Shown here: piece by piece, positions 26,905 to 33,981 of the stretch
How the letters are laid out: each line of letters starts with the position of its first letter
How positions within the stretch are numbered: the stretch's first letter is position 1
Assembly: GCA_023399155.1 (NCBI GenBank)
Contig: JAEWQP010000001.1
Location: 124,001-188,000, forward strand
Length of the DNA stretch: 64,000 bases
Reading direction: 5' to 3'
Source: Verrucomicrobiota bacterium
GTDB lineage: Bacteria; Verrucomicrobiota; Verrucomicrobiia; Opitutales; Opitutaceae
Position numbers and translations under genes: made by a program
The notes under the pieces: generated by a model
The model's database searches: none
Told to the model about the DNA's origin: nothing
Seen by the model: the letters and a program-made list of their open reading frames with translations, nothing else

Positions 26905-27897
26905 ATGAACCTCGAGACTAGTTACCTCGGCCTGAAGCTGCCCCACCCGATCATGCCGGGCGCGTCGCCCATGATCGATAATCTGGATACCGTGCGTCGA
27001 CTCGAGGACGCCGGTTCGGCCGCCATCGTGATGCACTCGCTCTTCGAGGAGCAGCTCATCCGCGATCAGGAGGCCGCATTCCAGCATGAGGCGGCGCTCT
27101 CCGAATCGATCGCCGAGGCGACCTCGTTCTTCCCCAACCAGGAGGACTATCACCTCGGGCCGGACAAGTACCTCGAGCGCATCCGCTCGATCAAGGAGGC
27201 GGTGAAAGTTCCCGTGATCGCGTCGCTCAACGGCACGCGCATCGGCGGATGGATCGAGCAGGCCCGGCTGATCGAACAGGCGGGGGCCGACGCGCTCGAA
27301 CTCAACCTCTATTACATCGCCACGGATCCGGCGGAGTCGGGCGACGAGGTGGAGTCCCGCACGCTCGATGTCCTCCGCGCCGTGCGCAATGCGATCAAGA
27401 TCCCGGTCGCGGTGAAGCTCTCGCCGTACTACTCCTCGCTCGCCCACTTCGCGACGCAGGTGGACGCGCTGGGCGCACACGGCCTGGTGCTCTTCAACCG
27501 GTTCTACCAGCCCGACATCGATCCGGACAACCTGGAGACCGTGCCCAAGCTGGAGCTGTCCAACTCGTCGGAGTTGCGCCTTCGCCTGCGCTGGCTCGGG
27601 ATTCTCCACGGCAACGTCCGCTGCTCGCTCGCCTGCAGCGGTGGCGTACACCGTGCCGTCGACGTGGTGAAGTCCGTCATGGCCGGCGCCGACGCTGTCC
27701 AGGTGGTTTCATCCCTGCTCCACTTCGGCCCGAAACACATCCAGACCTTGCTCGACGGCCTGAAGTTCTGGATGGAGCAACATGAGTTCGAGTCGATCGC
27801 GCAGATGAAGGGCAACATGAGCCTGCGCCACTGCCCGGACCCCGCGGCCTACGAGCGCGCAAACTATCTGAAGGTCCTTCAGATCTGGAAAATCTGA
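26905..27897 (+). CDS. dihydroorotate-dehydrogenase-like FMN protein
   Basis: The 330-residue protein has the PyrD-type TIM barrel: MNLETSYLGLKLPHPIMPGA, PVIASLNGTRIGGWIE, ALELNLYYIATDP, VAVKLSPYYSS, CSLACSGGVHRAVDVVKSVMAGADAVQVVS. Genuine class 1A enzymes carry a catalytic Cys and class 1B and class 2 enzymes a Ser, in a loop after N-x-S-C-P-N. That motif is absent here, so dihydroorotate is probably not the substrate. Proteins of this type often follow pyruvate:ferredoxin oxidoreductase genes in anaerobes, as here (157-bp gap holding a repeat). A link to ferredoxin-dependent redox chemistry is inference. Confidence 0.8.
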   Translation: MNLETSYLGLKLPHPIMPGASPMIDNLDTVRRLEDAGSAAIVMHSLFEEQLIRDQEAAFQHEAALSESIAEATSFFPNQEDYHLGPDKYLERIRSIKEAVKVPVIASLNGTRIGGWIEQARLIEQAGADALELNLYYIATDPAESGDEVESRTLDVLRAVRNAIKIPVAVKLSPYYSSLAHFATQVDALGAHGLVLFNRFYQPDIDPDNLETVPKLELSNSSELRLRLRWLGILHGNVRCSLACSGGVHRAVDVVKSVMAGADAVQVVSSLLHFGPKHIQTLLDGLKFWMEQHEFESIAQMKGNMSLRHCPDPAAYERANYLKVLQIWKI

Positions 27898-28037
27898 CCG
27901 AGTCCGCCGCGACCTCAGCGACATCATGCACCCGGACCCGCGACCCATGCCGCACCTGCGCTCCCACCCGGGAGCGACGGCCCCTCGGGTCAACACCTGC
28001 AGATTTTTGAACAAGGCCTGCATAGTTGGGCCGAACC

Positions 28038-28044
28038 GGAGGAG
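28038..28044 (+). promoter_or_regulatory. Shine-Dalgarno site that selects a TTG start
   Basis: GGAGGAG stands 6 nt before the TTG at 28051 and 15 nt before the ATG at 28060. The spacing favours the TTG. Confidence 0.65.
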
Positions 28045-28050
28045 CCATAC

Positions 28051-28497
28051 TTGCAGCAGATGAGACGGCAAATGCTGCGTTTCCTCCAAAAGAGGAAATT
28101 CCGGCTCGTGACCCGGTGGAAGTTCGCCCTTAAGGAGAACATCGGATCGCCTCTGCCGGCGCAATCACCCTTCCCGTACATGCTCATCTTCCGGGCATTC
28201 GACGAGGTGGTGCGCATGCTGAAGTTTGAGCTGAATGACCCGCACGTAGCCGCGCACGATTCGTTCCTCTGCGACGTCAATGCGGACACCACGCTCTCTG
28301 CCGACCAGTACATGGAACTGTTCCTGACCGGTCGCGACGTGCTGGGCGATTTCATCGAAGGCGATCCGTCCTTTTGCGTCCTCTACTCCGCCGACCAGCG
28401 CGAGAACCTGCGCGCCGCGCTCGAGGGCGTCTTCAAGCTGCTGATTGATCGCGAAATGCGCGAGCACGCGCGGCGGTTCTCGACCGGAGTGCGGTAG
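28051..28497 (+). CDS. small cytoplasmic protein of unknown function
   Basis: The 148-residue protein (145 if the ATG at 28060 is used) is Arg/Phe-rich at the start (RFLQKRKFRLVTRWKFALKE). Its remainder looks largely helical, with MLIFRAFDEVVRMLKFELND, LSADQYMELFLTGRDVLGDF and NLRAALEGVFKLLIDREMRE. No signal peptide, membrane helix or known motif is visible. A strong Shine-Dalgarno site, unusual for this window, supports it as a real gene. It lies between the dihydroorotate-dehydrogenase-like gene and a PocR/AraC regulator on the same strand. The shape recalls helical sensor or dimerisation domains, but I make no assignment. Confidence 0.6.
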   Translation: MQQMRRQMLRFLQKRKFRLVTRWKFALKENIGSPLPAQSPFPYMLIFRAFDEVVRMLKFELNDPHVAAHDSFLCDVNADTTLSADQYMELFLTGRDVLGDFIEGDPSFCVLYSADQRENLRAALEGVFKLLIDREMREHARRFSTGVR

Positions 28498-28583
28498 CAA
28501 GGGCCGAAGGTCGGATGGGCTGGGAGGCTGATGAACGCAGCCGCTCCGTTCCCATGCCGCCGCGCAACCCAGGGCGCTCCGAA

Positions 28584-28661
28584 GGTCGGGCGAGGCCACT
28601 GGCCGAGCCGTGCGCCGGGGGCCGTTTTCCACCGCGGCTCGGCCAGAGGCCTCGCCCTACC
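28584..28661. repeat. REP-like long hairpin element, copy C
   Basis: The outer 26 bp (28584-28609 and 28636-28661) are inverted repeats with two mismatches, ending in GGTCGGGCG and CGCCCTACC like copy A. The centre holds a G/C-rich linker. It lies between the unknown small gene and the PocR/AraC gene. Confidence 0.7.
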
Positions 28662-28728
28662 TCTCCAGCTAAGCTCGCGCGCCTGAGCCGACACCCTGGA
28701 TACATCTGCTAATTCAGCGTTACCTTAG

Positions 28729-29706
28729 GTGACAATCCATGCACGAACCCACTTGAAGATCGGGGAGGAGACGGGTAACCGTTGCGGCACCGTGGACAAC
28801 TCCGGCAAAGTTCTGGTCGAAAAACTTACCCGCTCCAAGATCTTCAAGGATTACGAGCAAGCCTTTCGAAGCGCCACTGGCCTCCCCTTCGCCCTGACCC
28901 CACCCGAAACGTGGGGTCTTCCCATGAACGGGGACGTGAATGAGAGCCCGTTCTGCCACGCGATGTCCGACGCGAGCAAGACGTGCGCAGCCTGCCTCGA
29001 GGTCCAGGGCAAGCTGAATGAGAAGGGCGCGGGGAGCATCGATCCCGTGACGATGAAATGCTTCGCCGGCTTCTGCGACACGGCCGTTCCCGTCCGCCTC
29101 GGCGAAAGCCTCGTCGGTTTTCTCCGCACCGGACAGGTGCTCACCGAGGAGCCGAACGACGAGGAGTTCGACCGCACCGCGCAGCAGCTGATTCGCTGGG
29201 GCATCGAGTTCGACGTGAAGAAACTGCGCGACGCCTATTTTGCGTCCAAAGTCATCTCGAACGAGCAGTACGGCGCGATGATCCGCCTCCTCAAGGTGTT
29301 CGCCGACCACCTCAGCATGATCAGCAACCAGGTGCTGGTCCGCGAGGAGAACACCGAGAACCCGATGATCACGCGCGCGAAGGACTACATCGAGCGCAAC
29401 CAGTCGGAGGACATCTCCCTCGCCGCCGTCGCGCGTGCCGTGAACACGAGCACGTTCTATTTCTGCAAGATGTTCAAGAAGGCGACCGGCCTCACGTTCA
29501 CCGAGTATCTCGGGCGCGTCCGCGTCGAGCGAGCCAAGCAGCTTCTGCTCAACCCGCATGTGCGCGTGAGCGAGGTCGCCTTCGAAGTCGGTTTCCAGTC
29601 GCTCTCACAGTTCAACCGCGTGTTCAAGCGCATCACCGGCCAATCGCCGTCCGACTATCGCGAGCGCCTGCCCCGTGCGAGCGCCGCCGTGCCCGTGCGC
29701 CGCTGA
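28729..29706 (+). CDS. PocR-domain AraC family transcriptional regulator
   Basis: The 325-residue protein joins an N-terminal PocR ligand-binding domain (about 30-200) to a C-terminal AraC-type double helix-turn-helix (about 215-315). The PocR part has LVEKLTRSKIFKDYEQAF, then the conserved cysteines of SPFCHAMSD, TCAACLEVQ and MKCFAGFCD, possibly for a metal or cofactor. The HTH part has DISLAAVARAVNTSTFYFCK and VSEVAFEVGFQSLSQFNRVF. PocR regulates propanediol/cobalamin genes in Salmonella; related regulators respond to small diols, amines or sugars. The start is uncertain: GTG at 28729 gives the longest form, while GTG at 28792 would begin nearer the domain. The target genes are unknown. 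Confidence 0.85.
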   Translation: MTIHARTHLKIGEETGNRCGTVDNSGKVLVEKLTRSKIFKDYEQAFRSATGLPFALTPPETWGLPMNGDVNESPFCHAMSDASKTCAACLEVQGKLNEKGAGSIDPVTMKCFAGFCDTAVPVRLGESLVGFLRTGQVLTEEPNDEEFDRTAQQLIRWGIEFDVKKLRDAYFASKVISNEQYGAMIRLLKVFADHLSMISNQVLVREENTENPMITRAKDYIERNQSEDISLAAVARAVNTSTFYFCKMFKKATGLTFTEYLGRVRVERAKQLLLNPHVRVSEVAFEVGFQSLSQFNRVFKRITGQSPSDYRERLPRASAAVPVRR

Positions 29707-29895
29707 GTGGGTGGCCGCGTAACCAAGCGCGGCTGACGGTGTTCATTTCCGCCGCCGAGTCGCGTGCCTTTCGCTGCGTCTCTCAGACGCGGCTCCCGTG
29801 GACCGGCGTCGCAGTTGACGAAGTTTCTAGCGACAATCGCCGCGGATTCCGCCACACTGAGACCAGCGCATGATCCTGATTTCTCACTTGAATCA

Positions 29896-29920
29896 GGCCA
29901 CAGAGGACACCGAGGACGAC
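29896..29920 (+). repeat. CACAGAGGA-type repeat, degenerate single copy
   Basis: GGCCACAGAGGACACCGAGG keeps the 9-bp rhythm of the copies at 628 and 63103. Confidence 0.55.
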
Positions 29921-29960
29921 CATGGAGTTCACCGAGCGGTCTTTGCAGAACCGAGATCAC

Positions 29961-29990
29961 GCCTTCACCGATTCACCACGAGGTGATGAG
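29961..29990. repeat. TCACC-ACGA-GGTGA mini-hairpin repeat, copy 1
   Basis: GCCTTCACCGATTCACCACG followed by AGGTGATGAG contains the inverted arms TCACC (29973-29977) and GGTGA (29982-29986). Nearly the same 30 bp recur at 33841-33871. Confidence 0.55.
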
Positions 29991-30040
29991 CTGAAGCGGC
30001 CGAAACCTCTGCAACGCTCGGTGCCCGCGGCACGATCCTC

Positions 30041-30069
30041 CATGATCTCGGTGCCTAACTGCTCTTCTT
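30041..30069 (+). repeat. TGATCTCnGTGCnnAACTGCTCTTC repeat, copy 1
   Basis: The segment ending TAACTGCTCTTCTT matches 49275-49303 at nearly every position. Both lie in intergenic DNA; this copy directly precedes the CoA-transferase start. Confidence 0.45.
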
Positions 30070-30072
30070 AGG

Positions 30073-31986
30073 ATGATTGAGCTGAAGCCTCAGGACTGGG
30101 AAAGGCTCATCCGCCCGGGCAGCCGCGTGTTCATCGGCTCGGGCGCGGGCTGTCCGCACGCCCTCATGCGATCCCTCGTTGCCGCGGCCCCGACGCTCAA
30201 GGACATCGAGCTGATCCACGTGCACACCGCGGGCCCGACGCCGTGGCTCGATCATGCCGTGGCGGATACGTTTGTGGTGAACTCGTTTGTCCACGGCCCG
30301 GCGCTTCACGCCGCCATGCGCGAAGGGCGCGCAGACTACACGCCGTGTTTTCTCTCGGAGATTCCCGGGCTCTTTCTCGACGGCGTGCTGCCGCTGGACG
30401 CGGCGCTCGTGCAGGTCACGCCGCCCGACGCGCACGGATACTGTTCGCTGGGTGTGAGCGTCGACGTGGTGGCCGCCGCCTGCCGCGCCGCGCGCCTCGT
30501 GATCGCACAGCTCAATCCCCGCATGCCGCGCACGCACGGCCAGAGCTTCATCCACGTCGACCGCATCGATGCGTTCCTCCCCTGTGACGAACCGCTCGTG
30601 ACCGTGCCCACCGCGCCCGCCGCACCGGAGTACGCGACGATCGGGCGCTATGTCGCGCAGTTGATCCAGGACGGCAGCACCCTTCGCGTCGGCATCGGCG
30701 CGCTTCCGGAGGCGGTCCTCGCGGCGCTCGCCGGCCACAAGGACCTCGGGGTGCACACCGAGATGCTCGGCGACGGCTACCTCGCGCTGCTGCGCAGCGG
30801 CGCGATCAACAACCGTCGCAAGAGCCTGCATCCCGGCAAGACGATCACGAGCTTCTGCCTCGGCGGCACCGACCTCTACGACCACGTGAACGACAATCCG
30901 CACGTGGAGTTCCATCCGACCGAGTACGTGAACAACCCGCTGGTGATCGCGCGCAACGACCGGATGGTCTCGGTGACCTGCGCGCTCGAGGTCGACCTCT
31001 CCGGGCAGGTCGTCGCCGATCCGCTCGGCCACGGGTTTCACAGCGGACTGGGCGGCCAGGTGGATTTCATCCGCGGCGCCACGATGAGCCGCGGCGGCCG
31101 GCCGATCATCGCCCTCCCCTCCACCACGGCCGACGGAAGTGCCTCGCGCATCGTCCCCCACCTGCGCGAGGGCGCGGGGGTGGTGACGTCGCGCGGCGAT
31201 GTGCATTCGATCGTCACCGAGTACGGCGTCGCGACCCTCCGGGGACGCAGCCTGCGCGAACGCGCGCTCGAGTTGATCCAGATCGCGCATCCAAAATTCC
31301 GCGACGAACTTCTCCAGGGCGCGCTTCAATCCGGCCTGCTCCCCTCCTACCAGCGCAGTTCGCCCCGCCCGGTGCGCGACCTCGGCGATCTCGAGTCGCA
31401 ACGCCTGACGCTCGCCGATGGCGGCTACCTGCTGCGTCCGCTCCATCCGTCCGACATCCGGCGGCTGCAGGAGTTTTTCTACTCGCATACACTCGAGACG
31501 ATCCAGATGCGCTACGGCTATGCCGTGACCCGCATGCCGCGCGAACGCGCCTACGATCTTGTCAACGTGGACCAGGCGCGCGACCTCGCCCTGGCCGTCT
31601 TCGAGACGCAGGGCCCTCGTGAGATCATCCACGCGGTGGGGCGCTACTACCTCGACCCGGATGGCAAGTCGGCCGAAGTCGCGTTCGTCGTGCGCGAGAC
31701 CAAACGCCGCTGCGGCATGGCTTCGGCGCTGATGGATGCGCTCCTGGCCGTGGCACGGAAGCGCCAGCTCACTTCGGTCTGGGGTCGCGTGCGCAAGGAC
31801 AACCTGCCGATGCTGGCGCTGTTCCGCGGGTATGGAGCGACGATTTCCCGTCCCGGCGGAGCTGAGGGCGGCGACGATCTGGATGCTCGTATCGATCTGA
31901 GCATCAAGGGCTCGCCGGACAAGGGGCCTCGGCGGTCGGCGACGGGCCGAACCGGCCGCCGCCCGCGGGGACGCGATGCGCACTGA
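30073..31986 (+). CDS. acetyl-CoA hydrolase/CoA-transferase fused to GNAT acetyltransferase
   Basis: The 637-residue protein has a CoA-transferase part (about 1-430) and a GNAT part (about 440-600). The first has VTPPDAHGYCSLGVSVDV, VGIGALPEAVL and the active-site Glu230 in LGVHTEMLGDG, then GLGGQVDFIRGA, as in acetyl-CoA hydrolase/4-hydroxybutyrate CoA-transferase proteins. The second has VGRYYLDPDGKSAEVAFVVR and RRCGMASALMDALLAVA (acetyl-CoA loop). This two-domain form is known in bacteria but its purpose is unclear; it may move acyl groups between CoA and a protein or small amine. The last 35 residues are Arg-rich and low-complexity. The ATG at 30073 has no spaced Shine-Dalgarno site. Confidence 0.88.
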   Translation: MIELKPQDWERLIRPGSRVFIGSGAGCPHALMRSLVAAAPTLKDIELIHVHTAGPTPWLDHAVADTFVVNSFVHGPALHAAMREGRADYTPCFLSEIPGLFLDGVLPLDAALVQVTPPDAHGYCSLGVSVDVVAAACRAARLVIAQLNPRMPRTHGQSFIHVDRIDAFLPCDEPLVTVPTAPAAPEYATIGRYVAQLIQDGSTLRVGIGALPEAVLAALAGHKDLGVHTEMLGDGYLALLRSGAINNRRKSLHPGKTITSFCLGGTDLYDHVNDNPHVEFHPTEYVNNPLVIARNDRMVSVTCALEVDLSGQVVADPLGHGFHSGLGGQVDFIRGATMSRGGRPIIALPSTTADGSASRIVPHLREGAGVVTSRGDVHSIVTEYGVATLRGRSLRERALELIQIAHPKFRDELLQGALQSGLLPSYQRSSPRPVRDLGDLESQRLTLADGGYLLRPLHPSDIRRLQEFFYSHTLETIQMRYGYAVTRMPRERAYDLVNVDQARDLALAVFETQGPREIIHAVGRYYLDPDGKSAEVAFVVRETKRRCGMASALMDALLAVARKRQLTSVWGRVRKDNLPMLALFRGYGATISRPGGAEGGDDLDARIDLSIKGSPDKGPRRSATGRTGRRPRGRDAH

Positions 31987-32067
31987 TGCGGGGCGACCTT
32001 AGGGAACGCAAAAAGTTGAATCGGGGTCGAACACGCGGCGTCATAGGTGACGCCTTCACAACGATCC

Positions 32068-32628
32068 ATGAATACCTGGACCAAGACCTCCCAGTCCCTC
32101 CTGATCGCGCTTTCTGTCGCCGGGCTCGCCGGCTGTCAGAACGCCGGTGAACACACGCGGACCGGCGCCGCCGTGGGCGCCGTCGGCGGGGCCATCCTCG
32201 GCGCCGTCATCGGACACCAATCCGGCGAGACCGGGGCCGGTGCCGCGATCGGCGCCGCGGCCGGTGCGGCCGTTGGTGGCGCGATGGGCAACTCGGCCGA
32301 CCAGCGCGAGACCGAGGAGCGGCGCCAGGCTGAAGCTGAGGCCGCGCGTATGCGTGCCCAACAGCGCGCCCAGGCGGAACGCGAAGCCGCCGAAGCGGAG
32401 CGCCGGCGCCTCATCGCCGCGGGCGCCAGGATCGAGGATCCCGAGCTGATCGCCGCACGGCAGCGCGCCGAGTCGGCCGAGGCCGAACTCGCCCGCCTGC
32501 GCAAGGAGCAGGAAGATTCCGTCCGCAAGGCCAAGCAGCTGGCCGAGTACGAAGCACGGGAGCGCTCCGCTCGGGCCGAGGCCGAACGCCTGCGCGGCGA
32601 GTCGGAGACCGCCGGCACGACGCCCTGA
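32068..32628 (+). CDS. lipoprotein with glycine-zipper and coiled coil
   Basis: The 186-residue protein has a lipoprotein signal (SLLIALSVAGLAGCQNAG, lipobox LAGC). A glycine-zipper segment (TGAAVGAVGGAILGAVIGHQ and a second AAIGAAAGAAVGGAMG) follows. A charged Glu/Arg/Ala coiled coil (about 85-175) makes up the rest. This is the YMGG/OmpA-associated glycine-zipper lipoprotein layout: an outer-membrane anchored protein with a membrane-inserting zipper and a periplasmic helix. The ATG at 32068 is preferred over the in-frame start at 32047 because the signal peptide begins there. Function is unknown beyond envelope association. Confidence 0.8.
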   Translation: MNTWTKTSQSLLIALSVAGLAGCQNAGEHTRTGAAVGAVGGAILGAVIGHQSGETGAGAAIGAAAGAAVGGAMGNSADQRETEERRQAEAEAARMRAQQRAQAEREAAEAERRRLIAAGARIEDPELIAARQRAESAEAELARLRKEQEDSVRKAKQLAEYEARERSARAEAERLRGESETAGTTP

Positions 32629-32730
32629 GCCGGGAACGACCTGCCGGGCACGAGTCCGGCAACCGGACCGGATTGTCGTCAACGGCCATCCGCTTGCGCA
32701 GTCGGCGCCGCGCTGTCCAGCGCCTCGCCG

Positions 32731-33804
32731 GTGACCTTTGCCATTGTTCCCGCGTCGTACCTGCGATGGGATGGCGGGATGGTGGAAGCGACGCTCGTGG
32801 CCCGTGATGCGTGTGCCTGGCCGGTTCTGCTGCGACTCGGCGACGCGCGGCTCGGCGTGGTGCACTACAGCCGGCCGGACCACGGCACAAGCGAGGGCGA
32901 CCTTGTCGCGCGGGTGAGTGATGACGACGGCGTGAGCTGGTCGCAGCTTGGCGTCCCGGCCCCGCATCTGCCCGGAGGCAATCGTGCGCATCTCGCGGCC
33001 GGGCTCAACCACGAGGGGCTCTGTGTGGTGCTCTCCACCGGGCACACCCTGCGCGAGGGTGCCATGGTCGGCCTCGAACCGTTCTGGTGCTCGACGCTGC
33101 GCGGCGTGAACTCCCGGTGGGATGTCAACACGCGCACCGCGGTCGACGTGCCCGGCCGCATCTGTATCCCACACGGGCGGGTTCTCGCGCTGACGGACGG
33201 CCGACTCGCCGCCACCGTCTACCGGAGCGAGGGGCACGGAAACCCGAGCCGTACCTGGATGCTCTTCAGCGACAACAACGGCGAATCGTGGGGTGGTGCC
33301 GTGCAGATCGGCGATGGCGACACCAATGAGGCTGTGGCGATCGATCGTGGCGCGGCCGGTCTCCTCGCCGTCGTGCGCACCCACCGGGACCATCATCTCG
33401 AGTTGTTTCGGTCGTCCAGTACGGGTCGCGACTGGATCCCGCACGGCATCGTCACGCTGCCGATGCAACATCCGGGGGACCTCACCGACCTGGGCGCCGA
33501 TCGCATCTTGCTGACCTATGGGATCCGCAACCGTGGTCTCATGGGCATCGGCGCCCGGCTGAGCAAGGACGGCGGCGCCACCTGGAGCGCGCCCGCCGTC
33601 ATCTATCAGTTCGGCGATGCGAAGGATTGCGGCTACCCGTCCACCGTCGTCTGTCGCGATGGATCGATCCTCACCGCCTGCTACTCGGACCTGTCACCCG
33701 TGCACACCGGCTACCACCTCCTGACGCTGCGCTGGCGGATGGAGGATTTCTTCAATCCCCAACCCCTCGGCTCGATCAGCGACGGCAAGCCGCTGTCCGT
33801 GTGA
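32731..33804 (+). CDS. sialidase-like (BNR/Asp-box) six-bladed propeller protein
   Basis: The 357-residue protein shows three Asp-box motifs (S-x-D-x-G-x-S/T-W): SDDDGVSWSQ, SDNNGESWGG and SKDGGATWSAP. The C-terminal CGYPSTVVCRDGSILTACY is also typical. These belong to the sialidase superfamily fold, often annotated as exo-alpha-sialidase. A full catalytic set (Arg triad, Tyr/Glu pair) cannot be confirmed by eye. There is no signal peptide, so a cytoplasmic glycan enzyme or a non-catalytic relative is possible. The start is either the GTG at 32731 or the ATG at 32779 (MVEATLVARD); neither has a clear Shine-Dalgarno site. Confidence 0.7.
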   Translation: MTFAIVPASYLRWDGGMVEATLVARDACAWPVLLRLGDARLGVVHYSRPDHGTSEGDLVARVSDDDGVSWSQLGVPAPHLPGGNRAHLAAGLNHEGLCVVLSTGHTLREGAMVGLEPFWCSTLRGVNSRWDVNTRTAVDVPGRICIPHGRVLALTDGRLAATVYRSEGHGNPSRTWMLFSDNNGESWGGAVQIGDGDTNEAVAIDRGAAGLLAVVRTHRDHHLELFRSSSTGRDWIPHGIVTLPMQHPGDLTDLGADRILLTYGIRNRGLMGIGARLSKDGGATWSAPAVIYQFGDAKDCGYPSTVVCRDGSILTACYSDLSPVHTGYHLLTLRWRMEDFFNPQPLGSISDGKPLSV

Positions 33805-33840
33805 TGGCTGTGGCGAGGTGCGAGTTGGCAACCGCGGTCG

Positions 33841-33871
33841 CGCCTTCTCGGATTCACCCACGAGGTGATGA
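33841..33871. repeat. TCACC-CACGA-GGTGA mini-hairpin repeat, copy 2
   Basis: Arms TCACC (33854-33858) and GGTGA (33863-33867), with flanks CGCCTTC...GATGAG, match the copy at 29961-29990. It lies in the convergent gap between the sialidase-like and SNF2 genes. Confidence 0.55.
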
Positions 33872-33981
33872 GTGGGAACGGCCACGGCCCCTGTAAAAAC
33901 GCCGGCGATCGACGCGACAGGGAGCCCTCGCATCGCCACTGACACTGCTCCAGCGCACGGGCGGAGCAACGGTGTGGGAAC

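Larger units (their letters stand above)
29707..30072. other. gene-free gap with repeats
   Basis: These 366 bp hold one degenerate CACAGAGGA repeat (29896-29920), one TCACC/GGTGA mini-hairpin repeat (29961-29990) and, just before the next start, a segment also found near 49.28 kb (30041-30069). No plausible coding frame or clear promoter was found. Confidence 0.55.
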
